Source: Photorhabdus australis DSM 17609
Lineage (GTDB): Bacteria > Pseudomonadota > Gammaproteobacteria > Enterobacterales > Enterobacteriaceae
Direction of reading: 5' to 3'
Assembly: GCF_000711895.1 (NCBI RefSeq)
Contig: NZ_KL543986.1
Span: forward strand, 52,152 to 107,234
DNA length: 55,083 nucleotides
Positions 22,101 to 29,662 of the stretch are shown here, piece after piece. Position 1 is the first letter of the stretch, and every line of letters begins with the position of its first letter. The position numbers and the translations under genes are program-made. The notes below the pieces were generated by a model. It made no database searches. It worked only from the letters and a program-made list of their open reading frames with translations, and was not told where the DNA came from.

Positions 22101-25100
22101 AAACGTTCACCGGGATAAGCTGGGTCCAAAGGCACATAAGCACCACCCGCTTTCAATACCGCCAATACCCCGACCACCCGTGCCGGTGAACTTGCCAAAC
22201 AGATCGCTACCCGTTGATCTGGTGTTACACCCAGAGCAATCAGTTGATGAGCCAACCGGTTAGCATTCGCATTCAGTTCCGCATAACTGAAGGTTTGTTC
22301 TTCATACATCAGTGCAGTTGCTTCAGGATTTTTCTCCGTCTGTTGCTCAAATAACTGATGAATACACAACGAATCAGGATAGGAGACTTCGCTTGCATTC
22401 CACGTTTTCAGCAATAAAGTACGTTCAGTTTCAGGCAAGACGTTCAGTGCCCGTACTGGCGTTTCTGGCACCTGTTCAAGCGTATCAGCCAGACTTTCCA
22501 GCGCCTGTTGCATATAACCGCATATCCGTGCTGGATCAAACGGTTGCACCACCTGAGCAGTCAGTCCCAAAGTAGAACCACCGTCCTCTATCGACAGCAC
22601 AAACGGATAGTTAGTGCGCTCTTGTTCCCCAAGGAATTCAATTCCGCTCATTATTTCATGCGGAGTGATCGGCTGTTCATTATGCCGGTAGTTCAATAAA
22701 GCACTAAAAAGCGGTGTACCACTGGCAACCCCACTGCAACGCTGAGCCAGCGCCAATGAAGCGTACTCATGATCCAGCAACCCGGCCAACCGACTATGTG
22801 CCACTCTGACACTCTCCTGCACCGGGGTATCATCCATATCCAGCCGCAACGGCAGAGTATTGATAAACAGCCCCATGCCACTATCTGCCCCTTCCCCCAC
22901 GGCCATGCGGCCAAACAGCACAGTACCAAACACCACTTTCTCCTGGCCACTGGTACGCGACAGGACCTGTGCCCAAGCCAGATGGCATAAGGCCGCCAGA
23001 CTGACACCAAGACGCCGGGCCTGTCCACGCAGGCGCTCATTCAGTATCGGTGATAGCGGCTGATGCGATTGTGTCACCTGCGAACCATCACGATGCACTT
23101 CGCTTAGTCCAAATGGCAGCGTTGGCTCATCCACCTCCGCCAACATGTCAGTAAAGAAACGAGAATACTCTTCCTGATTTCCTCCAAGTCGAGACTGAGC
23201 CACCAGATTACGGAAGGGAACTGGAGCTGGCAGGTTATTCTCCTGACCAGCAAAGTACGCCTGAACTTCCCGGTTCATTACCTCCATCGTCGTATGATCA
23301 CCGATGAGATGATGCTGCAATTGCAGGGCTACCCAATGGCCATCGGTTTCCTGCACCACAACAAAGCGCAACAATGGCGCCTGACTCAGGTCAAGACGAT
23401 ATCGATGCGGGTCAAAACGTTGAGTCAATTGCTCACTGATCGAGCCGTCAGCCGGGTCCAGCGCCAATTCGGTCACTGATAACTGGGCTTGACGCCAAAC
23501 CACCTGAGCCGGAACGGATAATCCTTGCCAGATAAAAGCAGTCCGCAAGATGTCATGGCGGTCAATCACCTGTTGAACTGCCGCCAGATAACGATCCAGC
23601 AAAGCCCGACTAGCAAAGGTCATCGGATAGGTCAGCAAATAGGGATCACCTTCATTTGCCAACAGATGGTGGAACAGGATACCGTCCTGCAACGGTGACA
23701 ACCCATAAATATCCTGAATATTAGCAATCCCACCCGGCACTTGTTCAACAATGCGGTCAATGTCAGGCTGAGTCAGATCAATCAGCGGTAACATCTCTGG
23801 CGTCAGCGTCGTTGTCATCGGCGTAATGACATTAGGTGGCAACACGACAGACTGATGCTGTACTAATGTTTGGGCAAGTTCCAACAGTACCGGCGACTGG
23901 AACAGGTTACGTGCCGCCAGCGTTAACCCAAGCTGACGCAAACGTTCAATCATGCGCACGCCTAGTAGTGAATGGCCGCCCAATGCAAAGAAACTGTCAT
24001 GGCGGCTAATCTGCTCAATCCCCAGTAATTCACGCCAGAGAGTTGCTAGTACAGTTTCCATCTCCCCTTGTGGCGCAGCATAAACTTGACGGGCAAAGGC
24101 TTCTTTCCCCGGTGCCGGCAATGCCCGACGATCCAATTTGCCGTTTGGGGTTAACGGGAATTCATCCAAACACACAAAAGCCACTGGTATCATGTAATCA
24201 GGTAACCGGGCATTTAGATGATTGCGCAAGCTGGCAGCTAATCCGTCATCCGCTTGCGCCAACACATAGGCAACCAGATGTTTGTCCTGCCCATCCCCCA
24301 ACACCAACACAACCGCTTCGCGTACTGTAGGGTATTCTACCAACCGAGCCTCAATTTCCCCCGGTTCAATCCGAAAGCCACGGATTTTAACCTGTTGATC
24401 GTTACGCCCAAGGAATTCCAGATTGCCGTCCGGCAGATAACGAGCCAAATCCCCGGTGCGGTACATTCTCGCATCCGGTGAATCACTAAATGGGTCGGTC
24501 AGGAACCGTTCCGCTGTCAATTCAGGTCGATTAAGATAACCGCAGGCAACCCCGTCTCCACCCACATAAATTTCACCAATCTCCCCTAAAGGTACCGGCT
24601 GACCATCAGCATCCAACAAATAGACTCGCGTATTAGCGATTGGTTGACCAATGGGGATATTGGTTGTCCCCTCCGGTAATGATTCAATGCGGTATGTGGT
24701 AGTAAAGGTCGTGCCCTCAGTGGGACCATAGGCATTTAATAACTGTTGTGGCGGACTATGGCGTAGTACTTGAGCAATAACATGTGGATCGAGGACATCT
24801 CCGCCGACTAACAGAATTCTGAGTTGAGGCAACACTGGGAACAGTTCCGCTGCCAGCCGGTTAAACAACCCGACACTCAGCCACAGGATAGTGATGTGAT
24901 GTTGTTGTAATACCTGCACAAAATCTGGCGGGGTCAGTAAGGTAAGGTGATCGATAACGACCAGCGTAGCACCATTAAGCAAAGGCGCCCAAACTTCAAA
25001 CGTACTGGCATCAAAAGCGGGGTTAGCGGCGAAGGCAATCCGGTCATCCTGCCCAATTTCAGCATAACCATTATTAATGACCAATCGGACAACGGCCCGA

Positions 25101-25693
25101 TGAGGCACGACTACGCCTTTTGGCATACCAGTCGAACCGGAGGTGTACATGATATACGCGGCCTGGCTACTGGAACACGGTAAGTCAGGATTGAGATAAT
25201 CTCCCTCCCTGCCTGTAGTGGTCTCATCGGACAAACGAAATAACGGAACAGTAAGGTCAGCCGGAATATCAAACTGCATATCGGTAAGCAATAACGTGGC
25301 TGAGCAATCGCTTATCAGCCAATTTTTTCTCTCGTCCGGTACGCTGGGATCTATAGGCACGTAAACAGCACCAACCTTAAGGATAGCCAACTGTGCCACC
25401 ACCAATTCAATGGATCGTTCTAGCAGGATTGCAACAGGGTCACCCGAATGAATTCCTTGTTCAATCAGTTGATGAGCCAACCGGTTAGCACTAGCATTCA
25501 GTTCCGCATAGCTAAGGATTTGCTCTCCCGCTATCAACGCCGTGGCTGCCGGGGTTTTCGCTGCCTGCTGTTCAAATAACTGATGGAGACACAACTGGTT
25601 AGGATACAGTGTTTCAGTCGCATTCCAGGTTTCCAGCAACAGTGTGTGTTCAGCTTCAACGGAACTTCCCTTTCTCGCGATACTCTCTTTCAT
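10187..25693 (-). CDS. gxpS: Five-module NRPS, GameXPeptide synthetase (GxpS type)
   Basis: This 5168-residue synthetase has the order A1-T1-C/E2-A2-T2-C3-A3-T3-C/E4-A4-T4-C/E5-A5-T5-TE. T domains show the LGGHSLL carrier motif near residues 573, 1644, 2696, 3767 and 4839. Condensation domains 2, 4 and 5 carry the dual condensation/epimerisation signature HH-x5-GD (ILFHHLLANEGDPYL) plus HHLIGDH. C3 is an LCL type (LPLSFAQQRLWFLAQ, TQHHIVSDG). The TE has GYSSGG with nucleophile Ser4968. Pocket codes read by aligning to GrsA (Lys517 assumed): A1 DAFWLGATFK (Val-like), A2, A4 and A5 DAWCIGAVCK (Leu-like), A3 DAWCIAAVCK (aromatic or Leu). Three dual C/E domains imply D residues at 1, 3 and 4. This matches GameXPeptide, cyclo(D-Val-L-Leu-D-Phe-D-Leu-L-Leu). 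There is no starter C domain, so no lipid tail is expected. A GAGGT site precedes the ATG. No MbtH-like gene is nearby. Confidence 0.9.
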   Translation of the reverse strand: MKESIARKGSSVEAEHTLLLETWNATETLYPNQLCLHQLFEQQAAKTPAATALIAGEQILSYAELNASANRLAHQLIEQGIHSGDPVAILLERSIELVVAQLAILKVGAVYVPIDPSVPDERKNWLISDCSATLLLTDMQFDIPADLTVPLFRLSDETTTGREGDYLNPDLPCSSSQAAYIMYTSGSTGMPKGVVVPHRAVVRLVINNGYAEIGQDDRIAFAANPAFDASTFEVWAPLLNGATLVVIDHLTLLTPPDFVQVLQQHHITILWLSVGLFNRLAAELFPVLPQLRILLVGGDVLDPHVIAQVLRHSPPQQLLNAYGPTEGTTFTTTYRIESLPEGTTNIPIGQPIANTRVYLLDADGQPVPLGEIGEIYVGGDGVACGYLNRPELTAERFLTDPFSDSPDARMYRTGDLARYLPDGNLEFLGRNDQQVKIRGFRIEPGEIEARLVEYPTVREAVVLVLGDGQDKHLVAYVLAQADDGLAASLRNHLNARLPDYMIPVAFVCLDEFPLTPNGKLDRRALPAPGKEAFARQVYAAPQGEMETVLATLWRELLGIEQISRHDSFFALGGHSLLGVRMIERLRQLGLTLAARNLFQSPVLLELAQTLVQHQSVVLPPNVITPMTTTLTPEMLPLIDLTQPDIDRIVEQVPGGIANIQDIYGLSPLQDGILFHHLLANEGDPYLLTYPMTFASRALLDRYLAAVQQVIDRHDILRTAFIWQGLSVPAQVVWRQAQLSVTELALDPADGSISEQLTQRFDPHRYRLDLSQAPLLRFVVVQETDGHWVALQLQHHLIGDHTTMEVMNREVQAYFAGQENNLPAPVPFRNLVAQSRLGGNQEEYSRFFTDMLAEVDEPTLPFGLSEVHRDGSQVTQSHQPLSPILNERLRGQARRLGVSLAALCHLAWAQVLSRTSGQEKVVFGTVLFGRMAVGEGADSGMGLFINTLPLRLDMDDTPVQESVRVAHSRLAGLLDHEYASLALAQRCSGVASGTPLFSALLNYRHNEQPITPHEIMSGIEFLGEQERTNYPFVLSIEDGGSTLGLTAQVVQPFDPARICGYMQQALESLADTLEQVPETPVRALNVLPETERTLLLKTWNASEVSYPDSLCIHQLFEQQTEKNPEATALMYEEQTFSYAELNANANRLAHQLIALGVTPDQRVAICLASSPARVVGVLAVLKAGGAYVPLDPAYPGERLLHILTDATPAILLADNAGRAALGEDVVSGLIILDPNTLPDHPANNPQIPALTSRHLAYVIYTSGSTGIPKGVMVEHCGLVNLIRDKITQFNVRAESRMLQFASFGFDASVWEIMMALAGGASLVIPDDTVRQDSRRLWHYLEEQSVTHACLTPALLRDGADLPMIAIKPTLILGGEAPGAALLQTLSSRAILFNAYGPTEITVCATAWRCPSNYKDTLIPIGRPTANTRLYLLDAHGQPVPLGAVGELYIGGEGVARGYLNLPDLTDERFLTDPFSGVANARMYRTGDLVRYLPDGNLVFIGRNDQQIKIRGFRIEPGEIEARLTEHLAIREALVLALGDGLAKRLVAYVVAEPDDGLVNNLRAHLSTILPDYMVPAAFVRLDAFPLTPNGKLNRQALPVPGEDAFARQIYQAPQGEIEIALAAIWCELLEIEQIGRNDDFFALGGHSLLAVRVMNRVADFGVQLPLTTLFQSSSLMALAEVVSARLNEQSRRVLPAIVPTPHDGELPLSFAQQRLWFLAQFEGVSETYHIPLTLRLRGQLDIDAWQQALNRLFARHEALRSVFITVNGQPQVELLPTEFGLPVKKYDLRKAFDVDKQLKYLCEQEAEMPFNLARGPLIRSALVQLANDDYVFLLTQHHIVSDGWSVGILKSELSALYVACLKQLPDPLPPLMIQYPDYAAWQRKVFLSEGLQAQRDYWHRVLADAPVLLELPTDRPRPSQQSFTGGRIPVHVDASLVQALKQLGQQQGTTLFMTLLTAWAALLSRLSGQDDLVIGIPSANRNRREIESLIGFFVNTLALRIDLSGTPDMITLLQRVRQTTLEAQDHQDLPFEQVVEIVQPPRSTEHTPLFQVMFAWQEAETEEWQLPGLSVTPVGQEYDIAKFDLQLELAEKDGEVIGELTYSAVLFDRKTIERQVGYLQAILRAMVSNPQQSATAINILSSTERTLLLESWNQTEEPYPEQLCVHQLFEQQAEKTPDAIAVKYENQTLSYAELNARANRLAHQLIVLGVKPDHRVAICAARSLARVVGLLAVLKAGGAYVPLDPTYPGERLTYMLTDAAPAILLADDAGQAALAEEVMATLMALDPNIQPDQPDNNPQVPELTSRHLAYVIYTSGSTGRPKGVMVEHHGVVNLTLTQNAQFNLCAASRMLQFASFGFDASVWEIMMALSSGAILVIPSETVRQDPCRLWHYLEDEAVTHACLTPAMFHDGAGLPAITVKPTLIFAGEAPGLALFQALCNRANLFNAYGPTETTVCATTWDCPPDYMGRLTPIGRPTANKCIYLLDKHGQPVPLGVVGELYIGGAGVARGYLNRPELTAERFLTDPFSHKAGARMYRTGDLARYLPDGNVVFVGRNDQQVKIRGFRIEPGEIEARLTEYPAVSEALVLALGDGQDKRLVAYVVAEADDGLAMRLREHLSTILPDYMVPAAFVRLDAFPLTPNGKLDRLALPAPDQNALARQIYQAPQGEIETALATIWSELLEVEQISRHDSFFALGGHSLLAVKMIERLRRSGLGISVQALFQYPTLSVLAQSLDQHREIKVPDNGITPDTATLTPAMLPLIDLTQLEIDRIVDQVPGGVSNIQDIYALSPLQDGILFHHLLANEGDPYLLITQQAFADRQLLDRYLAAVQQVVDRHDILRTAFVWQGLSVPAQVVCRQALLFVTELTLDPADGLVSDQLSQRFDPRRHRIDLSQAPLLRFVIAQQADGRWILLQLLHHLIGDHTTLEVMNSEVQAYLTGQQNSLPAPVPFRNLVAQAQFGVSQEEHTRFFTDMLSDVVEPTLPFGLTEIHHDGTQVVESHRMLTAGLNDRLRGQARRLGVSVAALCHLAWAQVLSRTSGQTQVVFGTVLFGRMQAGEGADSGMGLFINTLPLRLDIDDTSVQDSVRTAHTRLAGLLEHEHASLALAQRCSGVASGTPLFNALLNYRHNTQPVTPDEIMSGIEFLGAQERTNYPFVLSVEDGGSDLGLTAQVVQPFDPERICGYMQQALESLVEVLEQEPETPVQTLGILPETERTLLLKTWNATEASYPDQLCIHQLFEQQVEKNPGATALIYENQTLSYAELNSRANRLAHQLIKSGVSPDQRVAICVASSPARVVGLLAVLKAGGAYVPLDPAYPGERLSHILTDAAPVMLLADHVGRTALDEQKLSGMMVLDPNLLPDPLDRNPQISALTSRHLAYVIYTSGSTGTPKGVMVEHRGLVNLIRDKIAQFDIHSHSRMLQFASFGFDASVWEIMMVLGSGASLAIPADTVRQDPNNLWRYLEEQTVTHACLTPALLRDGADLPVMTIKPTLILGGEAPSVALLQTLCGRATLFNAYGPTEITVCATAWRCPSDYIEGSIPIGRPTANTRVYLLDDYGQPVPLGAVGELYIGGAGVARGYLNRPELTDERFLIDPFSDAADARMYRTGDLVRYLPDGNLVFVGRNDQQIKIRGFRIEPGEIEARLTEHPAVCEALVLASGDEQQKRLVAYVVADEDDGLVNRLRTDLSAVLPDYMVPAAFVRLDAFPLTPNGKLDRRALPEPDQNDFARQVYAAPQGDTETTLATIWRELLGIEQISRHDSFFALGGHSLLAVRMVERLRNVGLTLAVRDLFQSPVLSELAQTLKSNQAKAIPANVITSTTTALTPEMLPLIDLTQSEIDHIIEQVPGGIANIQDIYALSPLQDGILFHHLLADEGDPYLLAGQMAFADRALLDRYLIAVQKVIDRHDILRTAFTWEGISVPAQVVYRQAQLQVTELVLNPTDGPISDQLAQLFDPRQYRIDLSQAPLLRFVIAQEADGRWIVLQLMHHLIGDHTTLDVMDSEVRVYLAGQENNLPAPAPFRNLVAQARLGISQEEHTRFFTDMLAGVDEPTLPFGLTEVRHDGSQITESRRILTDGLNNRLRGQARRLGVSLAALCHLAWAQVLSRTSGQEQVVFGTVLFGRMAAGEGADNGMGLFINTLPLRLDINGTSVRESVQAAHSRLAGLLEHEHASLALAQRCSGVQGGTPLFSTLLNYRHNALLATSNEIMSGVEFLGAKERTNYPFTLSVEDFGESLGLTAQIAQPFDAERVCGYMQQALESLVEALEHAAETPVRTLEILPAAERNLLLKTWNATEIACPDPLCIHQLFEQQAEKKPDATALVYEEQTLSYAQLNDRANRLAHQLIALGITPDQRVAICVTRSPAMVVGLLAVLKAGGAYVPLDPTYPGDRLAYMLDDAAPSVVLVDNTGRAALGEQALIRFTVLDPNILPDQPDNNPQIPTLTSQHLAYVIYTSGSTGMPKGVMVEHRGLVNLIWDKITQFDIRAESRMLQFASFGFDASVWEIMMALCGGATLDIPADTVRQDSLRLWHYLEQQAVTHACLTPALLRDGADLPEITIKPTLILGGEAPGTTLLQALSGRATLFNAYGPTEITVCATTWRCPSDYTEALIPIGRPTANTYVYLLDAYGQPVPLGAVGELYLGGIGVARGYLNRSDLTAERFLTDPFSDTPDARMYRTGDLARYLPDGNLVFVGRNDQQVKIRGFRIEPGEIEARLTEYPAVREAIVLAQGDGQEKRLVAYVVAEAANGLATHLHNHLRTRLPDYMVPAAFVRLDAFPLTPNGKLDRRALPVPDQTAFARQIYEAPRGEVEIILADVWSKLLGVKQIGRYDNFFALGGHSLLAMRMINLAAERGLICTLNNLFQFPVLAELVAEITSESLSPSQRSAIPVRPDGTEPPLFFVPSGMDDYSYVFGLAQHIQSDYPIYALPWPSINEEQASTIEVLATRMITFMKAIQQQGPYRIYGYSSGGVLAYAIAQQLLNAGETVNFLGLIDTPAPHRFKTRVVQPKLQFLAELARQSVDKYPQKIEALHQKMDALDLVQFIAAAQELELYPSNLRPDLIAKRWEQMGNYVQLVKDYEPQALAIKLHQFYAMESYPQIPFVTDVALQSVNMEPSLGWEQIVPDSSLQLTSVPGDHFSLMEDSENKTILAKTLSRALAMHCEAEAL

Positions 25694-26093
25694 TTACTTA
25701 CTACCTCAACGAATCTGTTAAATATTTGAAAACTGTTATTTCCAGCAACCATAAAAAATGTTTTTCTTTTACTTTTAGGAGAAATAACAACGAGCACGCC
25801 AGACATCGAAAGATGCTCAGGCAATATTTTCTCTCAGGCGCTGGATGTCATATTCCGGTTGATAGCCGCATAATTAACAATTCTGCAACGATAATTTTCC
25901 TAACCGTGGAATAAACAGTTCATCTGGTGAACCTAAAAAAGTATTCCATTTTTGTTCCTGTTTTTTAGATAAGCGCCTTTGATTTACTGCAATTTTTTAT
26001 TAGCAGACGCTGAACTCCATAACTAAATAAAAATGGATCTATTGGATATATATACTGGCATGAGAGCTAAATCCTTGCTGTATTTTGTCCATT

Positions 26094-26220
26094 TATACCT
26101 GTTATCTTTCAAGTTGCCTCTTTGTTGGCGGCACTCACTCACCCCGGTCACATAGTTATCTATGCTCCCGGGGATTCGCTCCCTTGCCGTCGCGATCCAT
26201 CTTGAAATCTATTGGGTATA
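26094..26220. repeat. ERIC/IRU element, full length, inverted
   Basis: Reverse-orientation copy starting TTATACCTGTTATCTTTCAAG and ending GAAATCTATTGGGTATA, with the central ATAGTTATCTATGCTCCCGG. It lies about 400 bp upstream of the gxpS start and could affect mRNA structure or transcription of the long leader. Confidence 0.9.
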
Positions 26221-27029
26221 ATATTAATATCTGATGTAAACTATTTCAGGAAAAACCAGATACTAGAAAGATGAATTCACTTTCCTGACTTTTAATTAAC
26301 AATGGGTTTGCTTTGATAATTATGTGCAAATCAGCCCCCCTTACAACAGCAAAAAACCATATTTATCATAAAGTTAACACTTAATCAGATATATCTTAAC
26401 ATGCAAAAATATAAACTAGCTTCATTACATATTATTTTATAATAATCAAATTATACAACTGATGTAAACGCTAATTATATTTAACACTCAGACGAAATAA
26501 TTTCAAACAAAAACTAATTTTATATATATTTTTTTGTAATAAAAAAATAATACGACCAATGTATATGTCAGTTATTTTTAATATAAAAAATAAATAATTT
26601 TAAATTAAAAATAAATTATTTGTTTATTGTTTTCAGGAAATAAAATCACACAATTAATTACTTATTAGAATGTATCTTTCAATTATATCTAAAAACAAAA
26701 TGAATGACACTCATTTCAGATTAAAGTCAAATTAGTTTGACATGATTTATCCAATCATCATTTGATCCGTAAAATTAATATCGCTATTTATTCCAAATTT
26801 ATTCCCATTAATACGGCTATTCACTGCTATTAAGCCGCTGTATCCAAAGGAATATAAAGGTTAAAGACAATAAAATTAGTCTAATATTCATAAATTCGAA
26901 TATTTTTGTATATTTTTAAGTTAAATCTATTTCATTATTGATCGCCAATTAACTCGTAGGTGGTATTGTGCGCAATAATAAGCATCGGAGCGGCTTTAAT
27001 AATGGGTCTCTGGGAAATGTGTGAAAACA

Positions 27030-27130
27030 GCTATTTTGTTGGCTGCACTCACACCGGTCACATCGTTATCTATGCTCCCGGGGATTCGCTCCCTTACCGC
27101 CGCACTGCAACTTGAAATCTATTGGGTATA
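27030..27130. repeat. ERIC/IRU element, left end shortened, inverted
   Basis: It shares the core (CACCGGTCACATCGTTATCT, then GGGGATTCGCTCCCTT) and the right end CTTGAAATCTATTGGGTATA, but the left arm starts inside the element at TTTTGTTGGCTGCACTCAC. It lies just downstream of the MFS gene. Confidence 0.82.
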
Positions 27131-27254
27131 AATGATTAAATATCACTCATGCGATTGCCATGATATCTGTTACCTTTATCTCTTAATTGAATTAATTAAA
27201 AAATAAAAGCAAGGTTGAGATATTGTCAATAAAAGTTATTTTTATATAAATTTA

Positions 27255-28439
27255 TTATTTTTTACTACCTATTATTATTTTTTTTGAATTAACTGCTAAA
27301 AGGAAAATAGTAGAGATAACTATTGAAGAAATTAATAATATTGTAAATCCAGTAATGATTTCTTCAAGGCCAACACCTAAGTAAATAGTATAAAGGAGAA
27401 TAATCATAGTAACAAATACATAAATCCCTGACTGCATACCCAAAGTATAAAGAGAATTTTTTGAATATAACCCCAGATAAGAGAAAAAAATAGGTTGCAT
27501 AATTGTATTAGCTAAAAACACCATAATTGTGAATAGCAAATAGAGTATGCCCGAATTTATAATAATGCCAAGTGAACAAAATCCGAGAGAAAATAATTGA
27601 ATGATATTACCTATCATAATTCTTTTTGTTAAAATTACGGATTTCATGACTTTCATGATACCAATTGCACAGGGGAACCATATAATCAGTAGTATAATAT
27701 ACATTTGAACCATATCAATATGTTCAAAATATTTTGTTCGCATAGCGGGCATAATCATTAAAGAGAGGAAAAAGCAAACATTGATTATGACTAAACTTGA
27801 AAAAGAGAAGAAAACAACTAATCTATTGGTTGTTTTCACAAAATCCTTAATATCGAGTTTTTGTTTTTTTAAATTATTGTTTTTAAAGCCCGTATAATAG
27901 ATAATCAAAGCAATAGAATAAATAAAAGCAGCAAAAAAATCTGCTGATGTGCGGGAATTTAAACCTAAGAAAGAAAAAATGACTGGAATTATAAATGGCA
28001 GGCTTAATAGCGCCAGGCTTAAGATAGAAAAATCCTTACTCGTCTTATTTTCATTCCCTTCAGTTATAAGAATATTTCTTCCCATTATGACAATAAATCC
28101 ACTTATTACTCCCCATAATATTCTATGCAGAGCATCCAGCCAAACTGAAATAAGAGTTGTTTCTCTTGAAAAGAGAATGCAGTTTATAGTTGCTAAGAAT
28201 AAGAAAAATCCAAAAATATTTTTTCCAAAAAGAGCAATATTCATTTTTCGAATGAAGAAAGATATGGTCATACACCCCAAAGATAATCCCAATAAATAGG
28301 AAAAAACAGGAATATAAGCGTATAGAATCATGCCTCCATCTTTAAGCATAGTATCTACCCAAATCATCAGACCAGACGAACCGGTGATGTTTGCAGAACT
28401 TAATAACACATTCAGCATAACAGCTCTATTATTAAACAT
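27255..28439 (-). CDS. MFS-like multi-pass membrane transporter
   Basis: This 394-residue protein is mostly hydrophobic, with roughly twelve predicted transmembrane segments and a short charged loop in the middle (KNNNLKKQKLDIKDFV). That layout fits a major facilitator-type exporter. I cannot name a substrate. The gene is much more AT-rich than the flanking NRPS and toxin genes, with A/T-ending codons throughout, suggesting separate ancestry. It stands alone on the minus strand between the gxpS upstream region and a broken cupin gene. A role in exporting a locally made metabolite is possible but unproven. Confidence 0.65.
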   Translation of the reverse strand: MFNNRAVMLNVLLSSANITGSSGLMIWVDTMLKDGGMILYAYIPVFSYLLGLSLGCMTISFFIRKMNIALFGKNIFGFFLFLATINCILFSRETTLISVWLDALHRILWGVISGFIVIMGRNILITEGNENKTSKDFSILSLALLSLPFIIPVIFSFLGLNSRTSADFFAAFIYSIALIIYYTGFKNNNLKKQKLDIKDFVKTTNRLVVFFSFSSLVIINVCFFLSLMIMPAMRTKYFEHIDMVQMYIILLIIWFPCAIGIMKVMKSVILTKRIMIGNIIQLFSLGFCSLGIIINSGILYLLFTIMVFLANTIMQPIFFSYLGLYSKNSLYTLGMQSGIYVFVTMIILLYTIYLGVGLEEIITGFTILLISSIVISTIFLLAVNSKKIIIGSKK

Positions 28440-29011
28440 AGTGATCGTTTTCCTTTTGTTCAGTACTTGTTTCTTTTATTTTATTATTAACTACTTAATA
28501 TTATTAAGTTATTCTATTTGTCATGTTGCATTTGGTAGTATTCTGAAAAACCTATAGTTGTTGAATGTGTTTAGTTGACTTGGAGATATCGGCTCGTTCA
28601 CCCATGAGTAAGATTATCCCAGACTTTAAATTTCTTATACTCCCTGTGCTTTGTACCTATTCGTATCAACGATATATTGACATGAATACTCTGTGTTAAT
28701 AATACTAATAATTAGCTATAATTATCATTTATACGATTGAAACTCAAGCTAAAGAATGGATAAAGATAGGATATAACTAAATGATTATATAGATACCGAC
28801 TTAATTCAAGATAGTAAATAAAATTTTCTAGTAATGTAGTCACAAACATATACTTGACTTCAAAGAGTCCTGATAAGGATTCGCATTTTCTGACCTCATT
28901 ATTTTAACAGTCTTCTTAACAGCCTAACTTATTTGTTAGGTTCATAGAAAGTTGGTTCTACCTGCCAGTTCATCAATTTATTGATTTTAATTATATATTC
29001 TATTATTCACA
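28440..29011. other. AT-rich intergenic region between MFS gene and broken cupin gene
   Basis: About 570 bp with no gene I can support. It carries the divergent upstream regions of the transporter and of the cupin remnant. The N-terminal part expected for an HppE-like protein (a helix-turn-helix) is not recognisable here, so the cupin gene seems to be missing its 5' end too. Confidence 0.45.
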
Positions 29012-29450
29012 GTGGTTCATGGACCGATTACTTGTTTGCCAGTACAAGATATTTTATCTTTGCTGGATAATTATCCTTATGATCTGGAAGCTGGAGTAAA
29101 AATTAGTCGCGGAGGAACTCAATTTGAGAGAATAAAAACAAGTGAGGCTGGTGATCTTTATCATTACCGTCACGTAATGAAAACGCTTGCTGACCCTGAG
29201 TTAATGGTGCTCAAAACTACCCCACTTTGCAATGATTTGTATAAAGATGAAATTGAATACTGGTCATAAGGTCAAAGAAGTTGTTTATGTTCTTCAAGGA
29301 GAAATTGGTGTTTTATGGCTGAGTAAGCAGAGAGAACGCCGTAGGGATAGCCTTAAACAAGGGGATTCCATTTACATTGACTCTTGGGTTCCTCATGCTT
29401 TTTACTCCATAGTTAAGGATTCTCATATACTTGCCATTGATTATTTTTAA
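29012..29450 (+). pseudogene. Frameshifted HppE/HEPD-like cupin oxygenase remnant
   Basis: Two overlapping frames make one cupin protein. The first (from a GTG at 29012) gives LADPELMVLKTTPLCND and ends at 29269. The second supplies NTGHKVKEVVYVLQGEIG, then DSIYIDSWVPHAFYS, ending at 29450. The HxxxE in GHKVKE and the later PHAF match the 2-His-1-Glu iron site of (S)-2-hydroxypropylphosphonate epoxidase and related phosphonate oxygenases. A one-base shift around 29240-29260 separates the halves, so the gene should be inactive. The combined length of about 145 residues also lacks the N-terminal helix-turn-helix of HppE. Confidence 0.65.
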
Positions 29451-29516
29451 TTTATCGGGCTGGTTTATCCAGCTCGTATGAATTATTTCCAGTATCATGG
29501 ACATCCCCTTTATAGT

Positions 29517-29558
29517 TATATACCCGTCATCTTTCAAGTTGCCTCTTTGTTGGCTGCA
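29517..29558. repeat. ERIC fragment
   Basis: About 42 bp identical to one ERIC end (TATACCCGTCATCTTTCAAG, then GCCTCTTTGTTGGCTGC), after which the element is lost and unrelated sequence follows. It marks a recombination or deletion point between the broken cupin gene and the MARTX gene end. Confidence 0.75.
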
Positions 29559-29602
29559 AACTCACGATATTCAGCTTCTGAAATGAGTACTACCTTACCA
29601 AT

Positions 29603-29662
29603 TGACATCCTCCCCGCCCCAAAGAAGTCGCAAAAGACTGGCACTGAAGGACGGGGTTTTAC
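29603..29662. repeat. IS200/IS605-like palindromic end or terminator
   Basis: Starts TGACATCCTCCCCGCCCC and ends GAAGGACGGGGTTTTACG. CCCCGCC pairs with GGACGGGG around an inner hairpin, and a T-run follows on the plus strand. The phrase ACATCCTCCCCGCCC is typical of the ends of IS200/IS605-type elements. No transposase remains nearby. It may also act as a terminator downstream of the MARTX gene. Confidence 0.5.

Larger units (their letters stand above)
25694..27254. other. Long AT-rich intergenic region upstream of gxpS
   Basis: About 1.5 kb without a gene I can support. It contains two ERIC copies in inverse orientation to the one at 6691. Between them lies a very AT-rich stretch (26390-26950) with homopolymeric A/T tracts. 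The gxpS promoter must be here, but I could not pick one. The composition suits a silenced or horizontally acquired segment (inference). Confidence 0.5.

Noticed and set aside
29232-29450. Second cupin frame as a stand-alone gene.
   Set aside because: It holds only the second half of the cupin barrel and continues the first frame, so it is part of one broken gene.
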